This document shows positions 1-8,124 of a stretch of DNA of 64,000 nt, piece after piece. Origin of the DNA: Paludibacteraceae bacterium (GTDB lineage: Bacteria > Bacteroidota > Bacteroidia > Bacteroidales > Paludibacteraceae). The DNA is taken from positions 1-64,000 of the forward strand of contig JAFPXH010000006.1 of NCBI GenBank assembly GCA_017394705.1. The letters are read 5' to 3'. A program made the translations under genes and the position numbers. The notes below the pieces were generated by a model. It was not told the origin of the DNA. It worked only from the letters and a program-made list of their open reading frames with translations, and made no database searches. How positions within the stretch are numbered: the stretch's first letter is position 1; each line of letters opens with the position of its first letter.

Positions 1-45
1 AAGTGAAAAGTGAAAAGTGAAAGGTGAAAGGTGAAAAGTGAAAGG
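1..45 (+). repeat. Heptamer tandem array leading into dapA
   Basis: Six units of AAGTGAA or AGGTGAA lie head to tail from the window edge, then the array decays at AGGATGA, which contains the dapA start codon. It may extend further left. The same kind of heptamer recurs around 7355, 31358 and 58200. Confidence 0.85.
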
Positions 46-954
46 ATGAGTATTATGGATAAATTGAAAGGATTAGGAACAGCCCTTGTCACGCCGTTTG
101 ACGCCAACGGCAAAGTGGATTACGAAGCTCTTGCACGGCTGTTAGACACTCAACTCTCCGGCCATGTGGATTACCTCGTTGTTCTCGGCACAACCGGCGA
201 AGCCGCCACGATGACAGCCGATGAGAAACGCGAAGTACGTACGTTCATTCGCAAGTACGTCAACGGACGCTTGCCTCTGGTTTTAGGCGTTGGAGGCAAT
301 AACACCGCGGCGGTATGCGAGAGTTTGCGGGCCATAGACCTCTCCGGTTTTGCAGCCATTCTTTCAGTTTGTCCGTACTACAATAAACCGAACCAGGAAG
401 GACTATTCCAACATTTCTGCGCAATCGCAAAAGCGAGTCCTATTCCCGTTATATTATATAATGTACCCGGGCGCACGGGCGTGAATCTCCTGCCGGAGAC
501 CGTTATGCGCATTTATAATGCCCATCCCGACAAGATCGTCGCTATCAAAGAAGCCTCCGGCAACCTGGAACAAATCAAAGATTTGATAAATCTTACAGCG
601 AACGCCAGTGAGCGGTCTTACAGCGATAGCGGTCTAACAGGCGAAGCCGGTCTTTTAGTCATCTCCGGCGACGACGCCCTTGCGTGTGAGGTTATGCAAG
701 CAGGCGGAGCAGGTCTTATTTCGGTAGCAAGTAACGCTTTCCCGGAAGATTTCTGGGATATCGTACATAAAAAGGACCAAGCAAAGCAGGCACAATACGC
801 AGAGATAATTCGCTTATTGTTTGCCGAAGGCAACCCGGTCGGCATCAAAGCCGTTTTGGCGCAAAAAGGCATCATACAAAACCATCTCCGCCTTCCGCTT
901 GTCCCCGCCAGCAAAGAATTGGAGGAGCAGTTCGCTAAACTCTTAAACTGTTAA
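46..954 (+). CDS. dapA: 4-hydroxy-tetrahydrodipicolinate synthase DapA
   Basis: Cytoplasmic aldolase-type TIM barrel that condenses pyruvate with aspartate semialdehyde on the route to diaminopimelate and lysine. Family motifs are present: GTTGE near residue 50, YNVPGRTG with Tyr138, the Schiff-base lysine K168 in AIKEASGN, and VISGDDA. ATG at 46 is preferred. ATG at 55 is equally plausible, and a GTG at 31 lies inside the upstream heptamer array and is unlikely. Against the family pattern, about 15-20 residues (roughly 183-202) are inserted just before VISGDDA. They are encoded by three imperfect TCTTACAGCGA-type repeats (591-644). The insertion lies between a helix and the next strand, so it is probably a surface loop. 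dtd follows after 3 nt, suggesting co-transcription. Confidence 0.95.
   Translation: MSIMDKLKGLGTALVTPFDANGKVDYEALARLLDTQLSGHVDYLVVLGTTGEAATMTADEKREVRTFIRKYVNGRLPLVLGVGGNNTAAVCESLRAIDLSGFAAILSVCPYYNKPNQEGLFQHFCAIAKASPIPVILYNVPGRTGVNLLPETVMRIYNAHPDKIVAIKEASGNLEQIKDLINLTANASERSYSDSGLTGEAGLLVISGDDALACEVMQAGGAGLISVASNAFPEDFWDIVHKKDQAKQAQYAEIIRLLFAEGNPVGIKAVLAQKGIIQNHLRLPLVPASKELEEQFAKLLNC
591..644 (+). repeat. Imperfect tandem repeat inside dapA
   Basis: TCTTACAGCGA at 591 and 616 and TCTAACAGGCGA at 633 form three imperfect units. The 13-mer GCGGTCTTACAGC (612-624) is identical to the unit of the 16-nt array in the trmH gene at 58535-58582. The array is in frame with dapA. Confidence 0.75.
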
Positions 955-957
955 ACC

Positions 958-1407
958 GTGCGGGTCGTTATTCAGCGTTGTTCGCGTGCAGAGGTGCGCA
1001 TAGACGGCAAAACCGTCGGACAGATAGGAAAAGGTTTCCTGCTGTTAGTAGGCGTAACGGACGGAGATACCGAAGTGCAAGCAGATCTGCTGGCCAAAAA
1101 AGTGGCTCAGATGCGGGTCTTTGAAGATGCCGAAGGCAAGATGAACTTGGGATTGAAAGATGTGGATGGTGCTATTCTATCTATCTCTCAGTTCACGCTC
1201 TATGCCGATTGTAAAAAGGGCAATCGTCCTTCTTTTATCCGCGCCGCGCGACCGGAAATAGCGGAACCGCTATATGATTATTTCAACGAAAAGTTACGCA
1301 CGGAATATGGTCTGCATGTCGAAACAGGCCGTTTCGGTGCGGATATGAAAGTCGATTTCATCAACGACGGTCCGGTAACGATTCTTCTCGATACTGAAGA
1401 GTTATGA
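958..1407 (+). CDS. dtd: D-aminoacyl-tRNA deacylase
   Basis: Hydrolyses D-aminoacyl-tRNAs, and glycine mischarged on tRNA-Ala, as a proofreading step in the cytoplasm. The 149-residue length is typical. Both family signatures are visible: SQFTLYAD near residue 80 and the Gly-cisPro motif in NDGPVT near residue 137, which build the chiral-selection pocket. The start is a GTG three bases after the dapA stop; no ATG gives the conserved N-terminus ([12 protein letters not shown]). Probably translationally coupled to dapA. A hairpin follows at 1412-1437. Confidence 0.95.
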   Translation: MRVVIQRCSRAEVRIDGKTVGQIGKGFLLLVGVTDGDTEVQADLLAKKVAQMRVFEDAEGKMNLGLKDVDGAILSISQFTLYADCKKGNRPSFIRAARPEIAEPLYDYFNEKLRTEYGLHVETGRFGADMKVDFINDGPVTILLDTEEL

Positions 1408-1411
1408 CGAA

Positions 1412-1437
1412 AAGAGACGGCCGGATGGTCGTCTCTT
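1412..1437. terminator. Bidirectional terminator between dtd and rplT
   Basis: AAGAGACG pairs with CGTCTCTT across a 10-nt loop. Reading plus, GGTTTT follows; reading minus, TTTTCG follows. It sits between the convergent dtd and rplT genes and could serve both. Confidence 0.6.
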
Positions 1438-1484
1438 GGTTTTAGTAAGAACTAGTTTCTAATCGACTAGGATTGCTCGAATTG

Positions 1485-1509
1485 CTTCTTAGCCGCAAGG
1501 GCGCGATTA
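1485..1509. repeat. Dispersed 25-nt repeat, copy 1
   Basis: The 25 bases from CTTCTTAGCCGCAAGG onward recur at 61106-61130 with a single difference (G or A after AAGGGC). Here the element overlaps the stop codon of rplT; the other copy is intergenic. Confidence 0.7.
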
Positions 1510-1875
1510 CTTCGCCGCTTTTTCTGCTTTCTTCTTTGCTTGGTCAACGACAGCTTTGAAAGCTTTCGGTTGATTCATCGCAAGGTCAGCAAGCGCTTTG
1601 CGGTTGATAACGATACCAGCGTTCTTGAGTGCACCCATCAACTGGCTGTAGCTCAGACCTTCGAGGCGAGCAGCAGCGTTGATACGCTGAATCCACAGAG
1701 CGCGGAATGTACGTTTTTTGTTCTTACGATCGCGGTAAGCATACTGCAAACCTTTCTCCCATGTGTTCTTTGCTACGGTCCAAACATTAGCGCGGCCACC
1801 AAAGTTACCACGGGTAAGGCTCATGATCTTTTTACGACGGTTGCGCGAAGCAACGTGATTAACTGATCTTGGCAT
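1507..1875 (-). CDS. rplT: 50S ribosomal protein L20
   Basis: Basic 122-residue protein that binds 23S rRNA early in large-subunit assembly. It begins [17 protein letters not shown] and carries the family stretch [16 protein letters not shown]. It is the last gene of the infC-rpmI-rplT operon, 30 nt after rpmI. The stop codon lies in a 25-nt repeat shared with 61106-61130. Autoregulation by L20 binding to the operon leader is known in other bacteria; no leader homology could be tested here. Confidence 0.97.
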   Translation of the reverse strand: MPRSVNHVASRNRRKKIMSLTRGNFGGRANVWTVAKNTWEKGLQYAYRDRKNKKRTFRALWIQRINAAARLEGLSYSQLMGALKNAGIVINRKALADLAMNQPKAFKAVVDQAKKKAEKAAK

Positions 1876-1905
1876 TTTCTTTTCCTTTCACTTTAATGGT
1901 TACAC

Positions 1906-2103
1906 TTAACGAAGCAACAACATCTCACGGATGGAGCGTGTGTTCGATTGATCAACGATAGCAACATGAGTCAAGTTGCGTTTTTGCTTTTTAGTCTTCT
2001 TCGTCAGAATGTGACTTTTGTAAGCGTGCTTACGCTTGATTTTACCGGTTCCGGTAAGCGTGAAACGCTTTTTTGCACCGGAGTTCGTTTTTACCTTTGG
2101 CAT
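1906..2103 (-). CDS. rpmI: 50S ribosomal protein L35
   Basis: Small basic ribosomal protein of 65 residues beginning [20 protein letters not shown], the normal L35 pattern and length. It lies between infC (about 178 nt upstream) and rplT. The unusually long spacer to infC holds an 11-nt tandem repeat and a GC-rich hairpin (2150-2166), so rpmI-rplT could have extra regulation separate from infC. Confidence 0.97.
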   Translation of the reverse strand: MPKVKTNSGAKKRFTLTGTGKIKRKHAYKSHILTKKTKKQKRNLTHVAIVDQSNTRSIREMLLLR

Positions 2104-2149
2104 TTTGTAATAATAATTTAGTTGTTAATAATTCGTCCGACAGGCAGCC

Positions 2150-2166
2150 CGGCGCGCTCGGCGCCG
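2150..2166. promoter_or_regulatory. GC-rich hairpin between infC and rpmI
   Basis: CGGCGC, loop GCTCG, GCGCCG form a perfect 6-bp stem about 47 nt upstream of the rpmI start. It could be a ribosomal-protein leader element or an mRNA processing structure. Only the stem is seen; the role is inference. Confidence 0.4.
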
Positions 2167-2244
2167 ATTTAAAGGTAGGCCTTCGAACAGTTTATTTCAA
2201 AATCACGGAATATATACTATGTATATATAAGGTGATGCAGGATA

Positions 2245-2281
2245 CGATATTGGTCCGATGTTGGTTCGATATTGGTCCGAT
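2245..2281. repeat. 11-nt tandem repeat abutting the infC stop
   Basis: Three units CGATATTGGTC, CGATGTTGGTT, CGATATTGGTC plus CGAT run directly up to the infC stop codon at 2282-2284. They belong to the class of short tandem arrays at gene ends in this window. Confidence 0.8.
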
Positions 2282-2839
2282 TTACTTCTGGCTCTTCGGG
2301 CTGAAGTTGAGAATCATTCTCTTGCCCTCGAGATTCGGTACATTATCGGGTTTTCCGTACTCGGCGAGGTCGTTGGCGAAACGCGCGAGCAGGAGTTCGC
2401 CTTGCTCTTTGAAGACGATGGAGCGTCCGCGGAAGAAGACATAAGATTTCACCTTATTTCCATCTTTGAGGAACTCAATCGCGTGCTTGAGCTTGAAGTT
2501 ATAGTCATGGTCATCTGTCTGCGGTCCGAAACGGATTTCCTTGACTTCCTGCTTCTTGGCGTTAGCCTTCGCCTCTTTTTGCTTTTTCTTCTGGGCGTAG
2601 AGGAATTTCTGGTAGTCGATAACTCGGCACACTGGCGGGTTGGCCGTAGGTGCAATCTCGACGAGGTCGAGGTTCTGGTCATCGGCAATCTTCATTGCCT
2701 GTTGGAACGAGTAGATACCTTGCTCTACGTTGTCGCCTATAAGGCGCACTTGCAGGACGCCGCGAATCTTATCGTTGATACGATGCGGATCCTCTTTGAT
2801 TACTCGACCGCCACGCGGTCTGTTGGGAGTAGTTGCTAT
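2282..2839 (-). CDS. infC: Translation initiation factor IF-3, probable AUA start
   Basis: IF-3 keeps 30S subunits free and checks initiator tRNA and start-codon pairing. Both domains are present: N-terminal RINDKIR to CRVIDYQKF, then the C-terminal [19 protein letters not shown] region ending in the LEGKRM pattern. No ATG, GTG or TTG fits the family N-terminus. A strong AGGAGG (2848-2853, minus) sits 8 nt before an ATA at 2839-2837, giving a 185-residue protein starting (M)[11 protein letters not shown] rare start codon is typical of infC (AUU in E. coli) and lets IF-3 repress itself. The ATG further upstream would place the promoter at 2918-2948 inside the gene, so it is rejected. First gene of infC-rpmI-rplT; thrS, often adjacent in relatives, is at 58.8 kb. 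Confidence 0.93.
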   Translation of the reverse strand: MATTPNRPRGGRVIKEDPHRINDKIRGVLQVRLIGDNVEQGIYSFQQAMKIADDQNLDLVEIAPTANPPVCRVIDYQKFLYAQKKKQKEAKANAKKQEVKEIRFGPQTDDHDYNFKLKHAIEFLKDGNKVKSYVFFRGRSIVFKEQGELLLARFANDLAEYGKPDNVPNLEGKRMILNFSPKSQK

Positions 2840-2917
2840 AGTTTTATCCTCCTTGATTAAGTAAATAATATCTCGTTCTCGCGCGGGCACAAATTGCCCT
2901 ACCCACGAAAAAGCGGA

Positions 2918-2948
2918 CAAAATTACAACAATTTTTTGGAACACGCAA
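2918..2948 (-). promoter_or_regulatory. Promoter of infC operon
   Basis: On the minus strand the -7 element TAATTTTG (2925-2918) lies 20 nt from a TTGC -33 element (2948-2946 core). The leader contains a small GGGCA/TGCCC hairpin before the AGGAGG. Confidence 0.65.
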
Positions 2949-2984
2949 GAAAAAGTTATTTTTTTTCACTTTTTTCTGCAAATA

Positions 2985-3016
2985 TTTGCATGAGCAAAAT
3001 ATTTTTCGTACCTTTG
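2985..3016 (+). promoter_or_regulatory. Bacteroidetes-type promoter
   Basis: TTTG at 2985, 20 nt, then TACCTTTG at 3009-3016. It drives the lipoprotein gene at 3084. Confidence 0.75.
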
Positions 3017-3083
3017 TGCGCTATTTTGAAGTAGTGTGCATACGTGTGCACGCACAGAGGTGAAAATCTTAAATAATACACAT

Positions 3084-3935
3084 ATGAAAAAGAACATTTT
3101 TGCATTAGTAGCGTTCTTGGCGCTGGTACTGGTAAGTTGTAATGAATCTCCTTATATGCCGGCTCCAGGCGACAATCGGTTTAATCTGGATTCCATTCCG
3201 GTAGTAATGCCGGATACGAACGGTATAGAGATCAGCGTGGACGAGGCGATAGCTATTTGTCGGTCCATGACGCCGGGTGCAGAGACAGCAGAGATGTATA
3301 AACTATCGGGTGTTCTGACGAAAAACACAACCACTCCGATTAGTGTGCCGGGTTCGTATAAGAACATCAATTTCAATCTCTCGGACAACGGCAACAAGAC
3401 TTCGATTGCCTGCTACTACACGAATAACTTGTATAACCGTCAGTTCTACCGCAGCAGCGATGTGCCGCGTGTGGGATCCAAATTAACGGTAATCGGCGCG
3501 CTGACTAATTACAATGGAACTCCGGAGATGACGAAGGGCTTTATTGTGCGCATTGACTCGATGGTAGCTCCTCCGCCCTTCCCAGGTTGTCCGGAACCGG
3601 GAGAAGACGAAATCAGCGTAAGCAAGGCCGTCGAGATAGCGCTGGCTCTGCCAAGCCGCAAAGCGAGTGCAGAGGCGTATAACATTATGGGTGTTGTAAC
3701 GGAAATCCTGGAGTTCAGCGTTAGTAACGGTAACGCGACATACATCATTTCCGATGGTAAGTCTTACTTCGAGATTTATCGTGGTGCAGGTCTGAACGGT
3801 GCCAAACTGACCTCTGAAGAGCAGATTCAACCGAACGACACCGTTACCATCAATGCCAAAGTGCAGAACTATAGTGGTCTGCCGGAGACCTCCGGTACTT
3901 GTAAGATTCTCAGATCCACGAATCCGGAATTGTGA
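3084..3935 (+). CDS. Lipoprotein with two OB-fold-like repeats
   Basis: Secreted 283-residue protein, function unknown. An N-terminal signal MKKNIFALVAFLALVLVSC ends in a lipobox, so it is probably lipidated at Cys19. The mature part has two similar halves of about 105 residues. Each starts ISVDEAIAI or ISVSKAVEI, runs through a Y-x-(L/I)-x-GV(L/V)T strand, and ends with a G..P...G strand, a pattern like the OB-fold repeats of Bacteroidetes surface proteins. ATG at 3084 is chosen because it begins the signal peptide; an in-frame start at 3036 lacks one. The promoter is at 2985-3016. OB folds often bind nucleic acid or sugar, but nothing here shows the ligand. Confidence 0.8.
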   Translation: MKKNIFALVAFLALVLVSCNESPYMPAPGDNRFNLDSIPVVMPDTNGIEISVDEAIAICRSMTPGAETAEMYKLSGVLTKNTTTPISVPGSYKNINFNLSDNGNKTSIACYYTNNLYNRQFYRSSDVPRVGSKLTVIGALTNYNGTPEMTKGFIVRIDSMVAPPPFPGCPEPGEDEISVSKAVEIALALPSRKASAEAYNIMGVVTEILEFSVSNGNATYIISDGKSYFEIYRGAGLNGAKLTSEEQIQPNDTVTINAKVQNYSGLPETSGTCKILRSTNPEL

Positions 3936-3970
3936 TTGAACGTTAAAAAATTAAAAGTTTAATATAAAAA

Positions 3971-5971
3971 ATGGCAAGTTTACAAAAAATCAGAAACCAT
4001 GGCGCCCTGCTGATAGCAATCGTGGGTTTGGCCATGTTGGCATTTATTCTCGGAGACTTTTTGAACTCCGGTAGTAGTTTCTTCCACCGCAACCGCGAAA
4101 ACGTAGGTGTTATTGAAGGTCAGAAGATTCACTATACGGAGTATGAGGCCGCCAAAGAGCAGTTGACCGAAGTGTACAAGATCGAGAGCGGTCGTTCGGA
4201 TTTTGACGAAGAGATGAGTACTCAGATCCGCAATCAGGTATGGAACATGATGTTGATGGACTATACGCTGCGTGCACAGGCAAAGAAAATCGGTATGGAC
4301 ATCACGCAGGACGAGTTGAGTGAACTCTGTATCGGCGAAAATGTTCACCAGTTGATTAGTGGTCGCCGCGCTTTTGCGGACGAGAACGGTCAATTTAGTC
4401 GTGACATCGTTATCAATCTGCTGCAAGCCATCAATCAGGAAGGCGAAGATGCAGAGCAGAACGCCAACCTCAAGCAGGCCAAGACCTATTGGCTGTACTG
4501 GGAGAAAGCTGTTCGCATCAGTTATATGCAGGAGAAATACATGGCATTGATGCAGCATTTATTCAAAGCCAATTCGCTGGAGGCAGAGTTCGCATTTGAC
4601 GCTCGTCAGAAAGGTGTAAGTGCCGAGTATGTGATGCAACCGTATTTCGCTGTTGCTGACAGTTTGGTAAAAGTGAGCGAGGGTGATATCAAGAAACTCT
4701 ACAAGCAGCACAAACCGGAGTACAAGCAGACTCCGAACCGCGCTATCAAATATATCGCATTTGACATCGTTCCTTCGGAGGACGATTTCAAAGCTGCAGA
4801 GGAATTGCTGACAAGACTGCAGGACGAGTTCAAGACGGCTGAAGACGTCAGTCTGGTAGTCAACACCAATTCGGACATCATGTACGATGGCCGTGACTAC
4901 TCGGAGGAGACCGTTCCGGCGCAGTTTAAAGACTTCGCATTTGCCAAGGGCGCCAAAGCCGGACAATGCACGGATATCCTGTTTGAAAACAACACCTATG
5001 CGATGGCTCGTATCATGCAAGCGGGCTACTCGCTTCCTGATTCCGTTGAACTGAAGGCAATCGTAGAAGGCGGCGAAGACCAAGAGTTAGGTTGGTTCAA
5101 AGCAGATGATCTGCCGAAGAACATCGCTGAGCCTGCATTTGCCGGCAAACGCGGCGGTCGCTTCACCGTAGCACAGGGAATGGGTGAGCAGACATACGAG
5201 ATTATGGAACTCGGCAAACCGACCCCGAAAGTAAAACTGGCTATTCTCGCACGTGAGGTAACCCCGTCGAGCAAGACTTATTCGGCTATCTATAATCAGG
5301 CCAAGCAGTTCATCGTAACCAACAACAATGCAGAGGCATTGGAGACAGCTGCCCAAGAGGCAGGAATGGCCGTTGTACCGCAGTATAACCTGACTGCCAC
5401 GACCGATAAAATTGGTCAGTTGAAAGCCAGCCGTCCTATCGTTCGCTGGGCTTTTGATGCCAAAGAGGGCCAAGTGAGCGACGTTTTCGAGTGTGGTCAG
5501 CAGTTTGTAATTGCTGCTTTGACAGAGGTTAACGACGGCGAGTATCGTCCGTTGGATGCTGTTCGCGCTGAGTTGACATACGAAGCGACAAATAATGCGA
5601 AAGCCGCTTACGTAGCAAAACAGTTGAAAGGCATAGAGAAGATTGAGGACGCCGTAGAGATCTTGAATCAACCTCTCCAGAGCGTTGAGCGCGTGAGTCT
5701 GGCAGACAGCCGTTTCGGCAATGCCGGTATGGAACCTGCCGTTATTGGTAAGACGCTGACCCTGGCCGAGAATGAGTTGAGCGAGCCTATCCAAGGTAAT
5801 ATGGGTGTGTTCGTTGTAAAAGCCGGAGCCGCAAACAACACAGCCGAAGAAATGAACGTGGAGGCTGAGAAAGCACAGTTGGCAAGCCGCTTCGCGTACG
5901 TTCCTTATCAGGCAGTTCAGTTGATGGAAACCAACGCAAAAGTGGAAGACAACCGCGCTAACTTCCAATAA
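3971..5971 (+). CDS. PpiD/SurA-like periplasmic folding factor with shortened parvulin domain
   Basis: Inner-membrane-anchored chaperone of the PpiD type. One N-terminal membrane helix (about residues 13-31, ALLIAIVGLAMLAFILGDF) is followed by a SurA-N-like helical region (40-210), a middle domain, and a parvulin-like segment around 356-432 (SVELKAIV, then GGEDQELGWF, then PAFAGKRGG). In the usual parvulin domain about 40-50 residues separate the first strand from the GG.LGWF strand. Here only a few remain, so the catalytic helices seem absent and isomerase activity is doubtful. At 666 residues it is somewhat shorter than remembered relatives of about 700. It may act purely as a holdase. It follows the lipoprotein gene by 35 nt. 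Confidence 0.85.
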   Translation: MASLQKIRNHGALLIAIVGLAMLAFILGDFLNSGSSFFHRNRENVGVIEGQKIHYTEYEAAKEQLTEVYKIESGRSDFDEEMSTQIRNQVWNMMLMDYTLRAQAKKIGMDITQDELSELCIGENVHQLISGRRAFADENGQFSRDIVINLLQAINQEGEDAEQNANLKQAKTYWLYWEKAVRISYMQEKYMALMQHLFKANSLEAEFAFDARQKGVSAEYVMQPYFAVADSLVKVSEGDIKKLYKQHKPEYKQTPNRAIKYIAFDIVPSEDDFKAAEELLTRLQDEFKTAEDVSLVVNTNSDIMYDGRDYSEETVPAQFKDFAFAKGAKAGQCTDILFENNTYAMARIMQAGYSLPDSVELKAIVEGGEDQELGWFKADDLPKNIAEPAFAGKRGGRFTVAQGMGEQTYEIMELGKPTPKVKLAILAREVTPSSKTYSAIYNQAKQFIVTNNNAEALETAAQEAGMAVVPQYNLTATTDKIGQLKASRPIVRWAFDAKEGQVSDVFECGQQFVIAALTEVNDGEYRPLDAVRAELTYEATNNAKAAYVAKQLKGIEKIEDAVEILNQPLQSVERVSLADSRFGNAGMEPAVIGKTLTLAENELSEPIQGNMGVFVVKAGAANNTAEEMNVEAEKAQLASRFAYVPYQAVQLMETNAKVEDNRANFQ

Positions 5972-6025
5972 GCAAGCGCGCGCACACGCGTTATATATAA
6001 TATAAGGTGAAACGTAAAAGTTGAG

Positions 6026-7378
6026 GTGAAAGGCGAAAATCGTATATCACCTTGGGTGTGGGTACCGACGTTGTACTTCACAGAAGGCATACCCTATTTT
6101 TTAGTAAACAGCATCTCCGTGATGCTGTTTGCTAAAATGGGCGTACCTAATGACCAGTTGGCTTTCTTCACCACCCTCCTCTATTTCCCTTGGTTCTTGA
6201 AGGGTTTATGGAGTCCGTTCGTGGATATCATCCGTACAAAGCGCTGGTGGATTATCGCGATGCAAGCGCTGATGACGATACTGTGTATCGTGCTGACGCT
6301 TACTCTGCCCCACCCTGCGGCGGAAACGATTGCAGCCAAAGCAACCAGCGCAGGAACCTTCCGCTTCACTCTCATCCTATTTATTATTGCGGCCTTTGCC
6401 TCAGCGACTCATGACATCGCAGCGGACGGCTATTACATGCTGGCGCACGACAGTAAGAGTCAGGCGGCGTTCGTTGGCATCCGATCCACTTTCTACCGTA
6501 TTGCGGCGGTGTTTTCGCAAGGCGTGCTGGTTTATATCGCCGGACAGATAGAGAACAGGACGGGCGATATACCCTTCTCGTGGCAAGTGACTTTAGGCGC
6601 AACGAGTGTGCTGATGTTACTGGTGACGCTATACCATAGTTTCTTCCTTCCTCGTGCTGCGGAAGACCAACCGCGCAAAATGGCAAACGGCGAAAGAGCA
6701 AAAGGCAAAGAGGTATGGAAAGAGTTGGGCGAAGCGTTCGCGACATTCTTTACCAAACCGGGAGTTGGTTTGGCCATAGCCTTTATGTTATTGTACCGCT
6801 TGAGCGAAGGCTTTTTAGTCAAGTTAAGCCAACCCTTCCTGGTGGACGCGCGCGCAACGATGCTTCGTGAGGGGCAGATTTTTGGCGGAGGACTTGGATT
6901 GAGTACCGATACCGTGGGATTGCTGTACGGCACGATAGGTGTTGTATGCCTGCTGATAGGAGGCATTTTAGGCGGCATCTATATCTCGCGCAGAGGGCTG
7001 AAAAGGTCTATATGGCTGATGGCCGCTGCATTGACATTACCCAGTTTTGTGTACTGTTATCTAAGTATGGCGCAACCGGATTCGCTATGGCTCATTGGCA
7101 CGGCTGTCAGTTTTGAGCAGTTCGGCTACGGTTTCGGCTTTACGGCTTATATGATGTATATGATGCATTATTCCGAAGGTGCCTATAAAACGTCACATTA
7201 TGCCATTTGTACTGCATTCATGGCGCTTAGTATGATGATACCTGGGTTTGTAGCGGGCTCCATCGAACTGGCGGTAGGCTATTCGACATTTTTCTGGATT
7301 GCCAATGCTTGCAGTATAACGACCTTTATAATCACCTATTTTGTGTGGAGGAACTTGAAAGTTGAAAATGAAAATTGA
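6026..7378 (+). CDS. AmpG-like MFS transporter
   Basis: Twelve-helix inner-membrane carrier of 450 residues. It resembles the AmpG/PAT branch of the major facilitator superfamily, with WVPTLYFTEGIPYFLV at the N-terminus and SATHDIAADGYYML in helix 4. AmpG relatives import anhydro-muropeptides for wall recycling; the substrate here is not proven. The start is GTG at 6026 in a heptamer-like stretch (GTGAAAGGCGAAAAT). The hydrophilic loop after helix 6 (PRKMANGERAKGKEV) is encoded by repeat-like GGCAAAC/GGCGAAAG/AGCAAAAG units. The last residues and the stop codon also lie in a heptamer array (7355-7381). pssA follows closely. Confidence 0.85.
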   Translation: MKGENRISPWVWVPTLYFTEGIPYFLVNSISVMLFAKMGVPNDQLAFFTTLLYFPWFLKGLWSPFVDIIRTKRWWIIAMQALMTILCIVLTLTLPHPAAETIAAKATSAGTFRFTLILFIIAAFASATHDIAADGYYMLAHDSKSQAAFVGIRSTFYRIAAVFSQGVLVYIAGQIENRTGDIPFSWQVTLGATSVLMLLVTLYHSFFLPRAAEDQPRKMANGERAKGKEVWKELGEAFATFFTKPGVGLAIAFMLLYRLSEGFLVKLSQPFLVDARATMLREGQIFGGGLGLSTDTVGLLYGTIGVVCLLIGGILGGIYISRRGLKRSIWLMAAALTLPSFVYCYLSMAQPDSLWLIGTAVSFEQFGYGFGFTAYMMYMMHYSEGAYKTSHYAICTAFMALSMMIPGFVAGSIELAVGYSTFFWIANACSITTFIITYFVWRNLKVENEN

Positions 7379-7381
7379 AAG
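7355..7381 (+). repeat. Heptamer array containing the transporter stop codon
   Basis: TTGAAAG, TTGAAAA, TGAAAA and TTGAAAG run in series. The TGA at 7376-7378 that ends the transporter gene is part of the repeat. Confidence 0.8.
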
Positions 7382-7391
7382 GATCAATCCT

Positions 7392-8093
7392 ATGAAAAGA
7401 CGAATCATCCCTGATGCCATTACCAGTTGCAATCTGCTCTGCGGCAGTATAGCCGTTTTTCTTGCTACGCAAGGAGCATTCATTTGGGCATTTGTGTTCA
7501 TTCTCGCCGGAGCTTTCTTTGATTTCTTCGACGGATTAAGTGCCCGTTTGCTGAAAGCGCCGAGTCCGATAGGTATTCAGTTGGACTCGTTAGCCGATGA
7601 TATCACCTTTGGTCTGGCACCATCGATGATGCTCTTCTGCTACTTGCGGCCGATAGTAGGTTGGTGGGCATTGATAGCTTTGCTCATGGCGGCTTTCTCG
7701 GCATTACGTCTCGCGAAATTCAATGTAGATGAGCGCCAGCATGATTCGTTTATCGGACTCGCAACACCGGCGAACGCTATCTTCTGGGGCGCATTGTGCT
7801 GTATGCCTATCTCGATTATTGCTTACGACTGGATAGCATGGGTACTAATCGGGTTATCGCTGTTTAGCTGTTACCTGCTGAACGCGGAGATTCCGTTCTT
7901 CAGTTTTAAGAGTTTCAAACGCGATAAGACAACCGTCATTCTATTCCTTGTCGGCTGTGTTATTCTGATTGCTTTTTGCGTAGCCAAAGCTATTGCAACC
8001 AAACATATTGAATTTGCACTCTTCAGCGGAACTGCTTGCATCCTTTGGTACGTCGTACTGAATCTGATGCTGCTTTGTCTGCCTAAGAAATAA
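7392..8093 (+). CDS. pssA: CDP-diacylglycerol-serine O-phosphatidyltransferase
   Basis: Integral membrane enzyme making phosphatidylserine, the precursor of phosphatidylethanolamine, from CDP-diacylglycerol and serine. The CDP-alcohol phosphatidyltransferase motif is complete: D-F-F-D-G-L-S-A-R, then G-I-Q-L-D-S-L-A-D, at about residues 44-71. Seven or eight hydrophobic helices fill the 233 residues. ATG at 7392 gives the conserved MKRRIIPDAITSCNLLCG start; an in-frame start at 7362 would overlap the transporter gene and add only repeat-encoded residues. Confidence 0.93.
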   Translation: MKRRIIPDAITSCNLLCGSIAVFLATQGAFIWAFVFILAGAFFDFFDGLSARLLKAPSPIGIQLDSLADDITFGLAPSMMLFCYLRPIVGWWALIALLMAAFSALRLAKFNVDERQHDSFIGLATPANAIFWGALCCMPISIIAYDWIAWVLIGLSLFSCYLLNAEIPFFSFKSFKRDKTTVILFLVGCVILIAFCVAKAIATKHIEFALFSGTACILWYVVLNLMLLCLPKK

Positions 8094-8124
8094 AAATATA
8101 CGAAAGATTTTAACCATTTATATC

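Noticed and set aside
2258-2860. Plus-strand open reading frame opposite infC
   Set aside because: It is a shadow of infC in the opposite strand; codon pattern and family match both favour infC.
2840-2944. ATG-initiated N-terminal extension of infC
   Set aside because: It would include the operon promoter at 2918-2948 and adds 35 residues absent from IF-3.
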